In this document: piece after piece, positions 38,684 to 47,340 of the stretch
How positions within the stretch are numbered: the stretch's first letter is position 1
How the letters are laid out: each line of letters opens with the position of its first letter
NCBI GenBank assembly: GCA_036387335.1
Contig: DASVTZ010000110.1
Coordinates: 1 to 64,000 of the forward strand
Length of the DNA stretch: 64,000 nt
Reading direction: 5' to 3'
Source of the DNA: Longimicrobium sp.
GTDB taxonomy: Bacteria > Gemmatimonadota > Gemmatimonadetes > Longimicrobiales > Longimicrobiaceae
Notes under the pieces: model-generated
The model's input: the letters and a program-made list of their open reading frames with translations, nothing else
Database searches by the model: none
What the model was told of the DNA's origin: nothing
Position numbers and translations under genes: made by a program

Positions 38684-39253
38684 ATGCGCATCCCGCCCAT
38701 CCACATCGAGTACCCCGACTGGGTCGAGAGCACCGTCGACTGGGACCGCCGCTACACGACCGACGAGGAGAAGATGCGCCTCGCCATCGACGTCTCGCGC
38801 GCGAACGTGGTGCATGGGACCGGTGGCCCGTTCGGTGCGGCCATTATCGAGCAGGGGACGGGCGCGCTGGTGGCGGTGGGGATGAACAGCGTGGTGCGGC
38901 TGAACAACTGCACGCTCCATGGCGAGATGGTGGCGTTCATGATGGCCCAGTCGCGGCTCCAGTCGTTTTCGATGCGCTCGGATGGCGGCACCGTCTACGA
39001 GCTCGCCACCTCGTGCGAGCCGTGCGCCATGTGCCTGGGCGCCACGCTGTGGAGCGGCGTGCGCCGCGTCCTCTGCGGCGCGCACCGCGACGACGCGCGC
39101 CGCCTCAACTTCGACGAGGGCCCCGTCTTCCCCGAGTCGCACGCGTACCTGGAGGCGCGCGGCATCGAGTTCGTGCACGGCGTCCTGCGCGAAGAGGCCA
39201 ACGCGGTGCTGGAGCTGTACCGCGCGGGCAAGGGAGTCATCTACAACGGATGA
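38684..39253 (+). CDS. Nucleoside/guanine deaminase-like enzyme (CDA fold)
   Basis: 189 residues from the ATG at 38684 (MRIPPIHIEYPDWVES). The zinc site is NCTLHGEMVAF, with His and catalytic Glu but Gly in place of the usual Ala, and SCEPCAMCLGATLWSG for the two Cys ligands. The fold is that of cytidine/guanine deaminases; next to xanthine-dehydrogenase-type genes, conversion of guanine to xanthine is the most likely role. An upstream in-frame ATG at 38636 is less likely because it adds an unconserved stretch. It is divergent from the dehydrogenase operon and shares its repeat-rich promoter region. Confidence 0.82.
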   Translation: MRIPPIHIEYPDWVESTVDWDRRYTTDEEKMRLAIDVSRANVVHGTGGPFGAAIIEQGTGALVAVGMNSVVRLNNCTLHGEMVAFMMAQSRLQSFSMRSDGGTVYELATSCEPCAMCLGATLWSGVRRVLCGAHRDDARRLNFDEGPVFPESHAYLEARGIEFVHGVLREEANAVLELYRAGKGVIYNG

Positions 39254-39262
39254 GGGGTTGAG

Positions 39263-39733
39263 ATGAAGGTTGCACGCGTGCCCCGGCTTCTCGCGCCGGC
39301 TCTGCTCCTGTTGGCCGCGGCGTGCGGCGACACTGCCGGCGCCGACCCGCTGAAGCGGGTGTACGTCCTCAGCACCGCAGCTGGGCGTCCACTACCGTTA
39401 AGCGTAGAGCAGTCGCTTCCCGATGGGACTCGGCGTGTCCACACCGTGCTGTCGGACACTCTCCTGTTCGTCTCCGATTCCATACTTCATCGCCGGCGGG
39501 AAGAGCTTTTCTCCCATGTGACCCCCGGCAACCTCGCGCTCGGGTCTTCGCAACGGGTCGAGAAAACCGGCCGCTACCGCAGGCGTGGAGAGGTGCTGTT
39601 CATCACATGGCTGGATCAGGGTCGCGACACGCTCTGGGTGCGTTCCGGTACGCTGGTCGCCGCCGAGAACGTGGGCTCTGTTTGTACCAGCTGCCAGCCG
39701 TTGGTACAAACGGTGGAATTCGTGTACCGTTAA
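39263..39733 (+). CDS. Putative lipoprotein of unknown function
   Basis: 156 residues. It begins MKVARVPRLLAPALLLLAAA followed by CGD, a lipobox-type signal. The mature part looks beta-rich (RVYVLSTAAGRPLPLSVEQS; RYRRRGEVLFITWLDQGRDT) and has a CTSC pair near the end before LVQTVEFVYR. It starts nine bases after the deaminase gene but is unlikely to be functionally linked. A second lipoprotein gene follows after 22 bases. I do not recognise the family. Confidence 0.7.
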   Translation: MKVARVPRLLAPALLLLAAACGDTAGADPLKRVYVLSTAAGRPLPLSVEQSLPDGTRRVHTVLSDTLLFVSDSILHRRREELFSHVTPGNLALGSSQRVEKTGRYRRRGEVLFITWLDQGRDTLWVRSGTLVAAENVGSVCTSCQPLVQTVEFVYR

Positions 39734-39755
39734 CGCCGGACCTACTCCCGCGAGA

Positions 39756-40337
39756 ATGAACATGCATATGTACCGCAGGATCTCGGTTCTGATCTTCAGC
39801 ATTCTCCTGTACGCCGGATGCGACTCACCAGCCGAAGCAGACGACCCGTCCGCTCGAACGGTGAGTTTCGACTTCAGCGGGCACCGTTCGGGAACCTTCC
39901 AGGTCCAGGGGCCCCCCGCGGAAGGAGGGCCGCACTCGGGAGCATTCGTGCGCGGCGAGCAGATACAGCCGACGCGTGACATCGGGATCCAGGCATTCCG
40001 GCCCACTCAGGGGACTGTGGGCGACCGGATCAGCCTCGCATTCCCGCCGCGAACGGGCACACATTCATGCACCTGTCCGGTGGAGAACCCCACTGGCTGT
40101 GTCTTCCTGCTCGTGCGGTTCGGCATCGACCCGGCTCGTGGCGGAGGATTCGGTCCTGGGGAGGAGCGGTTCCTCGCGGAGACGTGCACCCTGACCGTCG
40201 AGGAACTGACCGCGGAACACGCGCGCGGATCGTTCTCCGGTAGCGGGATCATCTCCTGGCGCGTGGATGGGTTGACCCGGGAAGCTCCCCTGACGATAAC
40301 CAACGGACGATTCGACGCGGAGCTGCACCCGGAGTAG
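39756..40337 (+). CDS. Putative lipoprotein of unknown function
   Basis: 193 residues. The N-terminus MNMHMYRRISVLIFSILLYA is followed by GCDSPAEAD, a lipobox. The mature region is beta-rich (RTVSFDFSGHRSGTFQVQG, later SGSGIISWRVDGLTREAPLT) with several cysteines (HSCTCPVENPTGC). It seems to form a two-gene unit with the preceding lipoprotein gene and converges with the glycosyltransferase gene 15 bases away. No function can be assigned. Confidence 0.7.
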   Translation: MNMHMYRRISVLIFSILLYAGCDSPAEADDPSARTVSFDFSGHRSGTFQVQGPPAEGGPHSGAFVRGEQIQPTRDIGIQAFRPTQGTVGDRISLAFPPRTGTHSCTCPVENPTGCVFLLVRFGIDPARGGGFGPGEERFLAETCTLTVEELTAEHARGSFSGSGIISWRVDGLTREAPLTITNGRFDAELHPE

Positions 40338-40352
40338 GGGATCTCGCCACCT

Positions 40353-41147
40353 CTACGGGGTACCCCTGTCACGCCCGGACACCCCGGCTTGCGCGCGGGG
40401 GTGGGCAAGGCGATGCGCCGGCCCTCCCGGCGAGGCGTACACAGGCGTCCCCGCACGCGAGAGGTTGAAGCGCAGGATGTGCCAGACCGCGGCGACTCCG
40501 TCTTTCCAATCGATCTTCTTCCCCTCCGAGTAGGTGCGCCCGGCGTAGCTGATGGGCACCTCGTAGATGCGCGCCCGCGACTGCGCGAGGCGCGCCGTCA
40601 GCTCCACCTCGATTCCGAAGCGGGTGGAGCGGAGCGGGAGGCTCCGCAGCAGGTCCGTGCGCGCCATCTTGTAGCACGTCTCCACGTCGGTGAGGTTCAG
40701 GTCCGTGAGCATGTTGGAGAGGAGCGTCACGAGCCCGTTCCCAACGCGGTGCCAGAAGTAGAGCACCCGGCGCGGGCTCCCCAGGAAGCGGCTCCCGAAC
40801 ACCGCGTCGGCGCGTCCGTCCGCGATGGGCTCCAGGAGGCGCGGGAGCTCGAAGGGGTCGTACTCCAGGTCCGCGTCGTGGATGACCACCACGTCGCCTC
40901 GCGCCCGCTCGAAGCCCGACCGCACGGCCGCGCCCTTGCCGCGGTTGCGCGGGTGCGTGACGAGGATGTCGATCACCCCATCGCGCTGCAGCTCCGCCAG
41001 GATCTCCTGCGAGCCGTCCGTGGATGCGTCGTCCACGCAGATCACCTCCATGTGGAGCGGCACGGCGCGGAGGCGCTCCAGCGATGCGCGCACCGCGCCC
41101 GCCTCGTTGTACACGGGGACGACGACGGAGAGGAGGATCTCGCTCAC
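40353..41147 (-). CDS. Family 2 glycosyltransferase (DPM1-like)
   Basis: 264 residues from a GTG at 41147 that overlaps the upstream stop (GTGA). GT-A motifs: LSVVVPVYNEAGAV, VICVDDASTDGSQEIL and the metal-binding DADLEYDP, plus YRWH-like and RFGIEVELTARLAQ segments typical of dolichyl/polyprenyl-phosphate sugar synthases. It has no membrane domain. With the methyltransferase and the large membrane protein it forms a three-gene overlapping operon, probably making or transferring a lipid-linked sugar. Confidence 0.88.
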   Translation of the reverse strand: MSEILLSVVVPVYNEAGAVRASLERLRAVPLHMEVICVDDASTDGSQEILAELQRDGVIDILVTHPRNRGKGAAVRSGFERARGDVVVIHDADLEYDPFELPRLLEPIADGRADAVFGSRFLGSPRRVLYFWHRVGNGLVTLLSNMLTDLNLTDVETCYKMARTDLLRSLPLRSTRFGIEVELTARLAQSRARIYEVPISYAGRTYSEGKKIDWKDGVAAVWHILRFNLSRAGTPVYASPGGPAHRLAHPRAQAGVSGRDRGTP

Positions 41148-41884
41148 GGCTCCTCCCTGCGCGTCGCCACCAGGAGCAGGCTCTGCCCCAGCGGCGGATG
41201 CCAGCGGCTTTCCACCGCGCGGATCAGCGGGATTGCCCATCGGTCGTACAGGCGTGCGTCGCGGGGGGTGACGGTGCGCTTGCGCAGGAGAACGCCGCTG
41301 GCCCACCACGCCAGCACACCGGGTAGATTGACGTAGTGCAGCTCGTCCACGCCGAACCCCGCTTCGGTCACCTTCTGGCGGAGCGTGGAGCGCGTGTAGC
41401 GGCGGAAGTGCTCGAACGCCGCGTCCAGCGTGCCGTAGATGGCGGGGAGCGCGGGGACGAAAAGGAGGAGCCGCCCGCCCGGCGCCAGCACGCGGCGCGC
41501 GGCGCGAAGGAAGGCGCCGTCGTTCTCCACGTGTTCCAGCACGTTGACGGCCACCACGCTGCTGGCGCCGCTCTCGGGCGCATCCGCGTCCAGGTAGCCG
41601 TGCCGCACGCGCACGCGCGCCTCCCCCGCCATCCGCTCGCGCAGCACGCCGAAGTTGTTCTCCGCCGGCTCCACCAGCGTGAGGCGGGCGTGCGGGGCCG
41701 CGCGCAGCAGGTGCTGGGAAAAGGTGCCGATCCCCGCGCCCACCTCCACGGCGTGGCTTCCCAGGTGGGGCGCGAAGCGGGACGCGATCCACCGGTAGTA
41801 GTTCTTTGCCTCCGCCATGGAGTCCAGCTCGGCGCTCGCGTAGCGGAAGCCGGTCGATGCGTCGTTCGGCGCCGTGTCGCTCAT
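41144..41884 (-). CDS. Class I SAM-dependent methyltransferase
   Basis: 246 residues. Motif I HAVEVGAGIGTFSQHLL and the later VVAVNVLEHVENDGAFLRAA place it in the Methyltransf_11/23-type group that often acts on glycolipid or cell-envelope intermediates. The C-terminal RYTRSTLRQKVTEAGFGVDE followed by a hydrophobic stretch is common in methyltransferases paired with DPM1-like glycosyltransferases. It overlaps the genes on both sides by four bases. The methyl acceptor is unknown. Confidence 0.88.
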   Translation of the reverse strand: MSDTAPNDASTGFRYASAELDSMAEAKNYYRWIASRFAPHLGSHAVEVGAGIGTFSQHLLRAAPHARLTLVEPAENNFGVLRERMAGEARVRVRHGYLDADAPESGASSVVAVNVLEHVENDGAFLRAARRVLAPGGRLLLFVPALPAIYGTLDAAFEHFRRYTRSTLRQKVTEAGFGVDELHYVNLPGVLAWWASGVLLRKRTVTPRDARLYDRWAIPLIRAVESRWHPPLGQSLLLVATRREEP

Positions 41885-43557
41885 CGCTCGGGGAGGATGC
41901 CGCAGGGGCGGAATGCGTTGGGCGGCGCATCGGCGGCGCGGGGCGGCCCGCCGGGCACGATGCGGGCGAGCGCCGCGTTCTCGCGCGACACCGCGCCCAC
42001 GACGCAGAAGTCGTCGCGGTGCTCCAGCAGGACCGGATGCAGGTAAAAGGGCGCGAGGTCCTCGATCTGGTCGACCACCACGTACGACGCGTTCACCTCA
42101 CGCGCGGCGCGGAAAAAGGTGTCGGGCGGTGCCACGGCCAGCGGGTACACGCGCCCCGGGTAGCCTGAGATGGCGTAGAACAGAGTCGGCTTGCGGTTGA
42201 TGACGGCCGAGCCCGCCGGCAGCCTCCCGCGCAGGTCGCGGGCGAGGATGAAGAAGTCGCGCCACGGCTGCTTGATGCACGCGTACGTTCGCCCCGCCAC
42301 CGCCGCCGCCCGGCACGATGCCCCGATCTGCACCTCATCGACGAGCGAAGGGAGCATCGCCGCGCCCATCGCGGCCGCCGCGAGGGCGGCGGGCCAGCGC
42401 GCCGTGCTCCATCGCGCCGCGAGGTCACGAACCGCCTCGCCGGCGTAGCGCAGCGCCAGCGGCAGAAAGGGGATCAGGAAGCGGTCGCCTGCCCAGGTGG
42501 GCGGCCACAGGAGCAGGAGGCCGACGTACATCGGCACCCACAGCTCGGCCACTCCCGGACGCCGCGCCGCCCGCGCCCACCCCGCGATGGCGAGCGCCGT
42601 CACGACGCATCCGAACAGGAATCCCGCGCCGGGTGTGCCCAGGAGGACGACGCCCTCGAGGGTACCGAGGTACCGCCCGCCGTTGTCCGGGATGCGCTGG
42701 AGCAGGTCCAGCGGCCCGACGGTGCCGAGCGCGGGCTGGTACGGATTCACGTACCGGAACGCTCCCAGGTAGCCGGGCGAACCCAGCCGCGCGCCGCGCA
42801 CCCCCCACAGGATGATGGCGGGACCTAGGGTGGCCGCGAGTGCCGCGAGCGCCTTCCACCGCCGCGTCGCCGCCAGCCACACGGCCGCGGCGACCAGCAG
42901 CGGCAGACCGGCGGAGCGGGTGAAGTGCGCCAGCCCCGCCCCCACGATCGCCACCGCCACCCACCCCGCTTCGCCCGTCCGCCTCCCCTCGGGCGCGACG
43001 GCCGGGCGGGAGTCCAGGTGCGAAAACCCCCACAGCGCGAGCATGGTGAACGCCCAGAACGGCACGTCCGACAGCTCGTAGTGCGCGTTGAGGATCACCC
43101 CCGGGCAGAGCGCCAGCAGCACCCCGGACGCGAGCGCCACGCCGGGCGTGCTGGTGCGCCGCACCCAAAGGTACGAGAGCGCGACCGCGGCGGCCGCGAA
43201 CAGCGCCACGATCAGCTTGAACCCGGCCCACGAGCTCACCCCCATCATCATCCCCGCGGCGAGGATGGCGGGGAAGACCGGAGGATACTGCGCGTGCGGC
43301 CGGCGCGCGGGGTCCCACAGCTCCAGGTATCCACGGCCTTCGGCCAGCGAGCGCGCCAGGGCGTAGTATGCGCCGTTGTCGCCCCCGGTGTACGGCGTGG
43401 GCTCGAGCGCGAGCAGCACCAGCGCCAGGTTGAGCGCCGCCAGCCCGAGCGCAATCTGCCACGCGCGAGGCTTCCGCCTCGTCTTTTGGGGCGCGGGCGG
43501 CGTGTCGGGCACGGCGGTGCTGGTTTGCGGCGGACGCGCGGTGCGGCGTCGGGGCAT
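41881..43557 (-). CDS. Polytopic membrane glycosyltransferase (GT39/ArnT-like)
   Basis: 558 residues from the ATG at 43557. After a basic N-terminus comes WQIALGLAALNLALVLLALE and then the first-loop acidic motif PTPYTGGDNGAYYALARSLA, followed by about ten more membrane helices. The GGDNGAYY motif with a DE/DN acid in the first extracytoplasmic loop marks GT-C enzymes that use polyprenyl-phosphate sugars. The adjacent DPM1-like enzyme would supply such a donor. It overlaps the methyltransferase gene by four bases. Confidence 0.82.
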   Translation of the reverse strand: MPRRRTARPPQTSTAVPDTPPAPQKTRRKPRAWQIALGLAALNLALVLLALEPTPYTGGDNGAYYALARSLAEGRGYLELWDPARRPHAQYPPVFPAILAAGMMMGVSSWAGFKLIVALFAAAAVALSYLWVRRTSTPGVALASGVLLALCPGVILNAHYELSDVPFWAFTMLALWGFSHLDSRPAVAPEGRRTGEAGWVAVAIVGAGLAHFTRSAGLPLLVAAAVWLAATRRWKALAALAATLGPAIILWGVRGARLGSPGYLGAFRYVNPYQPALGTVGPLDLLQRIPDNGGRYLGTLEGVVLLGTPGAGFLFGCVVTALAIAGWARAARRPGVAELWVPMYVGLLLLWPPTWAGDRFLIPFLPLALRYAGEAVRDLAARWSTARWPAALAAAAMGAAMLPSLVDEVQIGASCRAAAVAGRTYACIKQPWRDFFILARDLRGRLPAGSAVINRKPTLFYAISGYPGRVYPLAVAPPDTFFRAAREVNASYVVVDQIEDLAPFYLHPVLLEHRDDFCVVGAVSRENAALARIVPGGPPRAADAPPNAFRPCGILPER

Positions 43558-43812
43558 AGACGTGGAAGACTTCTGCGGGGGGAGGGCCGGAAGCCGAAAA
43601 GGTAACGACGCGGGGGAGCGCTGGACAGACGCCCATCGCCGCCGCATCTTGACAGCTTCGCGGACTCCGGCTAAACTCGTCGCTCGGGAGTCGCGTCCCT
43701 CTGGCAGCCCCTCACCGGGCCGCCCGGTCCTCCAGCAAGGAGGCCGTGGATGCGATTCCCGTTTTGCGTTGTACCCTTTGCCGATCACACGAACGAGCCG
43801 GAAGACCGACCC

Positions 43813-43974
43813 ATGACCGCGAGCTTCGCCCCCACGACGCACTCAGCCGCGCAGATCCGTCTGCGCAGCCTGGCCGCGCCGTGCGATGCGGCGATGAAGC
43901 TGGGGCTCGGCCATGCGCGAGATTCGCGACGGGGTTGGGATTACGGTTATACGTTCGGGAGGTGGCCGGAGTAG
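43813..43974 (+). CDS. Possible 53-residue small protein
   Basis: An ATG at 43813 opens MTASFAPTTHSAAQIRLRSL and ends GWDYGYTFGRWPE, just before a strong plus-strand terminator. It has no obvious ribosome site or domain. The neighbouring 43558-43812 stretch has no gene. It could be a real small gene or chance. Confidence 0.2.
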   Translation: MTASFAPTTHSAAQIRLRSLAAPCDAAMKLGLGHARDSRRGWDYGYTFGRWPE

Positions 43975-44016
43975 GGCGTTCGTCGCCCTGCCACGGCCAG
44001 TGCGGCGCCAGACCAG

Positions 44017-44063
44017 GCGCCCCGCCTTCCCGAACGCGATGGGAAGGCGGGGCGCTTTTTCTT
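44017..44063 (+). terminator. Rho-independent terminator before the tRNA pair
   Basis: A 15-bp perfect stem (44017-44031 with 44041-44055) is followed by TTTTTCTTT. It ends 12 bases before the tRNA-Arg gene, insulating it from upstream transcription. Confidence 0.8.
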
Positions 44064-44074
44064 TGTGACGACAC

Positions 44075-44149
44075 GCGCTCGTAGCTCAGCTGGAACAGAG
44101 CACCGGATTACGAATCCGGGGGTCGGGAGTTCGAATCTCTCCGAGCGCA
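44075..44149 (+). tRNA. tRNA-Arg (anticodon ACG)
   Basis: 75 bases. The acceptor arms GCGCTCG (44075-44081) and CGAGCGC (44142-44148) pair fully. The anticodon stem CCGGA/TCCGG surrounds the loop TTACGAA, giving anticodon ACG for CGN arginine codons. The T arm has GGAGTTCGAATCTCT. No CCA is encoded. Confidence 0.92.
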
Positions 44150-44156
44150 CTGATTT

Positions 44157-44230
44157 GGGGCGTTAGCCAAGTGGTTCAAGGCGCCGGCCTGTCTCGCCGG
44201 AGATCGTGGGTTCGAATCCCACACGCCTCG
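44157..44230 (+). tRNA. tRNA-Asp (anticodon GTC)
   Basis: 74 bases. The acceptor arms GGGGCGT (44157-44163) and ACGCCTC (44223-44229) pair with one G-T. The anticodon stem CCGGC/GCCGG surrounds CTGTCTC, giving anticodon GTC. The T arm is GTGGGTTCGAATCCCAC. It follows tRNA-Arg by 7 bases, so both probably come from one transcript. Confidence 0.9.
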
Positions 44231-44289
44231 TTGAACAGAAGTGCGTGAGTGCGTGAGTGCGCTGGTGCGCCATGCCCGTCCGCGCGAGC

Positions 44290-44335
44290 GCCCGGGGATG
44301 AATGAATCCCCCCGGCTAGAACGACGGGAAGTCGG
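44290..44335. repeat. Dispersed intergenic repeat, family C fragment
   Basis: CCCGGGGATGAATGAATCCC, then CCGGCTAGAACGACGGGAAG, related to the elements near 14 kb and 61.5 kb. Confidence 0.55.
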
Positions 44336-44338
44336 CAC

Positions 44339-44535
44339 TTTTGTCATCCTGAGCGACGCGCCACTCCGGCCTCGCCCGTTCACCAATCTATGGCGCGGAG
44401 CGAAGGATCTACTGCGCGTGGCGAGAGACCCGTAAGGAACCGCAGGCCTCCTGCTTCGCCGGCTAGATCCTTCGGTCGCCGCAAGAGTCTGGCGTCACGC
44501 CGCGGTCGGTGGGGCGGCTCCCTCAGGATGACAAA
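44339..44535. repeat. MITE-like element with inverted ends (family D)
   Basis: About 197 bases bounded by TTTTGTCATCCTGAG at the left and CTCAGGATGACAAA at the right, which are inverted copies of each other. The inside is non-coding (GCGCGGAGCGAAGGATCTAC). Short GTGCGTGAG and CGCACTAACGCAC tandem units lie outside on either side (44241-44270 and 44586-44612). No transposase is encoded. Confidence 0.65.
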
Positions 44536-44624
44536 TGGGGGGGAACACCCGGTGGTTCAGCACTTAGCACTTAGGACTTAGCACTTTCACGCACTAACGC
44601 ACTAACGCACTCCCCCACCGACCC

Positions 44625-45233
44625 ATGCCCACCCCCACCCTCCCCCCGCCCTCCCCCCGCCGCGGATGCCTTGCGCTGAACGCGTCGTTCGAGCCGCTGG
44701 CGGTGATCCCGGCGGCGCGGGCGGTGCGGCTGGTGCTGGAGAGGCGCGCCGAGCTCGTGGAGGCCGACCCCGCGCGCCCGCTGCGCTCCGCCGGAACCGA
44801 GCTCCCGTTCCCGGCCGTGATCCGCCTCGCGCGGTACGTGCACGTGCCGCGGAAGCTGCGCCGCGGCGTGTCGAACCTCCTGCTCCTGGCGCGCGACGGC
44901 TACCGGTGCAGCTACTGCGGACGGCACCGGTCCGAGCTGCGCAGCCGCGAGTTCCTGACGCGCGACCACATCGTTCCGCAGCAGTGGTTCAAGGAGCACG
45001 GGGGCGATCCGAACACGTGGACCAACGTCGCCACCGCGTGCAGCACGTGCAACGGGCGCAAGGGAAACCAGTCGCTGGCGCAGTTCACCCGCGCGACCGG
45101 GCTCCGGCTGCGGATCACGCCCGCCGAGCCGCACTTCGTCCACCTGGAGTGGGCGGTGCGCGCGCTCACCCCGCTGCAGCGCAAGTACGTCACCGAGTTC
45201 TTTGGCGCAGCCGCGGCCGATGCGCTCGGGTGA
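44625..45233 (+). CDS. HNH endonuclease-domain protein
   Basis: 202 residues. The N-terminal half (CLALNASFEPLAVIPAARAV) is typical of stand-alone housekeeping HNH proteins. The nuclease site shows YRCSYCGRHRSELRSREF, TRDHIVPQQW and TACSTCNGRKGN: two zinc CxxC pairs around the DH and N catalytic residues. These proteins are common in genomes and are not specific to phages or introns; their role is unsettled. A hairpin terminator follows. Confidence 0.88.
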   Translation: MPTPTLPPPSPRRGCLALNASFEPLAVIPAARAVRLVLERRAELVEADPARPLRSAGTELPFPAVIRLARYVHVPRKLRRGVSNLLLLARDGYRCSYCGRHRSELRSREFLTRDHIVPQQWFKEHGGDPNTWTNVATACSTCNGRKGNQSLAQFTRATGLRLRITPAEPHFVHLEWAVRALTPLQRKYVTEFFGAAAADALG

Positions 45234-45252
45234 CAGCGGGGCTCGGATCATG

Positions 45253-45289
45253 AAAGGGAGGCACGGAGATGGTTTCCGTGCCTCCCTTT
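45253..45289 (+). terminator. Hairpin terminator after the HNH gene
   Basis: A 15-bp stem (AAAGGGAGGCACGGA at 45253-45267 with its complement at 45275-45289) ending in CCCTTT. It lies only eight bases before the pseudouridine synthase ATG, so it may also affect that gene's leader. Confidence 0.6.
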
Positions 45290-45296
45290 GAGTTCG

Positions 45297-45935
45297 ATGG
45301 ATCAGGAACCGCTCGTTCTGCACCGCACCGATTCCCTCTGGGTCGTCTCCAAGCCCGCTGGAATGCTGGTGCACCCCGTCACGCCCGAGGGCGGCGGGAC
45401 GCTGGCGGAGTGGATCGCGGAGTGCGAGCCCGGGCCGGTTCACCTCGTCGGCCGCCTGGATCGCGACACCTCGGGGCTCGTGCTGGTCGCGCGCAGGCCG
45501 GAGGTGCACCGGTACTTCGCACGGCACCCGCCCGAGCGCCGCTATCTCGCGCTCGTCCGCGGCCATCCCCCGGACGCGGGCATCGTCGACGCGCCCATCG
45601 GACGCGATCGTGACGACCCACCGCTGCGCGCCGTGCGGCCGGAGGGTCAGCCTGCGCGCACCCGCTTCCGCACCCTGCACCGGCTGCGGGACGCCGCGCT
45701 GGTCGAGCTGGTGCTCGATACCGGGCGCACCCACCAGATCCGCGTGCACATGATGCACCTCGGCCACCCCGTCCTCGGCGACCGCTGGTATGGACGCGCC
45801 GGCCTGGAGCTGATCGGCCGCCAAGCGCTGCACGCCGCGCGGCTCGCCTTCACCGATCCGGACACCGGCGCGCCCATCACCGTCGAGTGTCCGCTCCCGC
45901 CCGACATGGCCGTGCTCCTCGAATCTCTCGCCTGA
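45297..45935 (+). CDS. RluA-family pseudouridine synthase
   Basis: 212 residues from the ATG at 45297. VVSKPAGMLVHPVTPEGG at the N-terminus and the catalytic HLVGRLDRDTSGLVLVARRP, whose Asp in RLDRDTSG attacks the uridine, identify the family. The later segments ELVLDTGRTHQIRVHMMHLG and HPVLGDRWYG agree. It has no S4 RNA-binding domain, like the TruC/RluA subgroup. The RNA target (23S rRNA or tRNA) cannot be told. A TTG nine bases upstream is an unlikely alternative start. Confidence 0.92.
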   Translation: MDQEPLVLHRTDSLWVVSKPAGMLVHPVTPEGGGTLAEWIAECEPGPVHLVGRLDRDTSGLVLVARRPEVHRYFARHPPERRYLALVRGHPPDAGIVDAPIGRDRDDPPLRAVRPEGQPARTRFRTLHRLRDAALVELVLDTGRTHQIRVHMMHLGHPVLGDRWYGRAGLELIGRQALHAARLAFTDPDTGAPITVECPLPPDMAVLLESLA

Positions 45936-46004
45936 CCCAGCAGGCGATCGCGATGGCGCGGCGGGTCCGGGGCCGGTAGTATCCGGCATCGCCCCAGCCA
46001 TCAA

Positions 46005-47333
46005 ATGAAAATGAACCGTTCACTCGACCCCGCCGAGCTGGAATCCGCCGCGGCCCGGCTGCGCCCCGCGAACCTGGCCTTCGCCGCACGCTACACCGGC
46101 GAGACGGCGCAGCGGCAGCCGGTGCACACGGTCTACCAGGGCGCCCAGCACTTCCGCCACGATGCAGCCGCCGAGCACGGCCGCACCGCGCTCGAAGCGC
46201 TGCGCGAGTACGCGCCCAACGCGCACGATTTCGCCCACGCCCTCGGCATCGCCGCGGACCAGGCGCTCTACGCGCGGGTGATCGAGAAGCTGGAGCGCGA
46301 GCCGGTGGAGGACTTCCGCGTGGACTTCGAGGACGGCTACGGCTACCCGCCCGACGACGAGGAGGACGCCACCGCCCTCGCCGTCGCCGACGAGATGGCG
46401 CGCGGGATGGAGGCCGGGACGCTCCCCGCGTACATCGGCCTGCGGCTGAAGGCGCTCAACGAGGAGCTTCGCCCGCGCAGCATCCGCACGCTGCACGTCT
46501 TCCTCACGCGCCTGCTGGAGCGCACGGGCGGACGGCTGCCGACGGGCTTCATCCTCACCGTCCCCAAAGTCACCATCCCGGAGCAGGCGGCCTTTTTCGC
46601 CGACGTGCTGCAGATGCTGGAGGCGCGGCTGGGCCTTGAGGACGGCGCGCTCCGCTTCGAGCTGATGGTGGAGGTCCCGCAGGCCGTGCTCGGCGCGGAC
46701 GGGCGCACGCCGCTCCCCGCCTTCCTGGATGCCGCGCGCGGGCGCCTGACCGCGGCGCACTTCGGCACCTACGACTACACCTCGGGGCTCGGCATCACCG
46801 CCGCGCACCAGCAGATGCGCCACCGGGCCTGCGACTTCGCGCGCCACGTCATGCAGGTGGCGTTCGCGGGCACAGGGATCTGGCTGTCGGACGGCTCCAC
46901 CGCCGTCCTCCCCGTGCTGGTCTACGCCCAACCCACCAGCTTTACCGAGCGCGATGAAAACCGCACGGTTGTCCACCGCGCCTGGCGGATGCACTTCGAG
47001 GACGTGCAGCACTCGCTCGTCCACGGCTACTACCAGGGGTGGGACCTGCACCCGGCGCAGCTTCCCACGCGCTTCGCGGCCGTCTTCGCCTTCTTCCTGG
47101 CCGGCCGCGATGCCGCCGCCATCCGCCTCCGCGCCTTCCTCGCCAAAGCCGCGCAGGCCGGCGACTCCTTTGACGACCCGCACGCGGGGCAGGCGCTGCT
47201 CAACTACTTCCTCCGCGGCATCGCATCAGGAGCGTTCACGGATGAAGAGGTGCGCACGCTCACCGGCCTGACCGAGGACGAGCTGGCGAGCCGGTCGTTT
47301 CACCACGTGCTGGAGGTGCGGCAGCCGAGGTAA
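46005..47333 (+). CDS. DUF6986/citrate-lyase-like TIM-barrel protein
   Basis: 442 residues. The pattern VEDFRVDFEDGYGYPPDDEE, GFILTVPKVTIPEQAAFFAD, RFELMVEVPQAVLGADGR and AHFGTYDYTSGLGITAAHQQ resembles HpcH/HpaI or malate-synthase-like metal-dependent aldolases with acidic metal ligands (Glu in MVEVPQ, Asp in YDYTS). I believe it belongs to the family called DUF6986, sometimes misannotated as a PEP kinase. Such genes may serve glyoxylate handling after allantoate breakdown, but that link is a guess. It starts at ATG 46005; an ATG two codons later is equivalent. Confidence 0.7.
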   Translation: MKMNRSLDPAELESAAARLRPANLAFAARYTGETAQRQPVHTVYQGAQHFRHDAAAEHGRTALEALREYAPNAHDFAHALGIAADQALYARVIEKLEREPVEDFRVDFEDGYGYPPDDEEDATALAVADEMARGMEAGTLPAYIGLRLKALNEELRPRSIRTLHVFLTRLLERTGGRLPTGFILTVPKVTIPEQAAFFADVLQMLEARLGLEDGALRFELMVEVPQAVLGADGRTPLPAFLDAARGRLTAAHFGTYDYTSGLGITAAHQQMRHRACDFARHVMQVAFAGTGIWLSDGSTAVLPVLVYAQPTSFTERDENRTVVHRAWRMHFEDVQHSLVHGYYQGWDLHPAQLPTRFAAVFAFFLAGRDAAAIRLRAFLAKAAQAGDSFDDPHAGQALLNYFLRGIASGAFTDEEVRTLTGLTEDELASRSFHHVLEVRQPR

Positions 47334-47340
47334 GCGGCGT

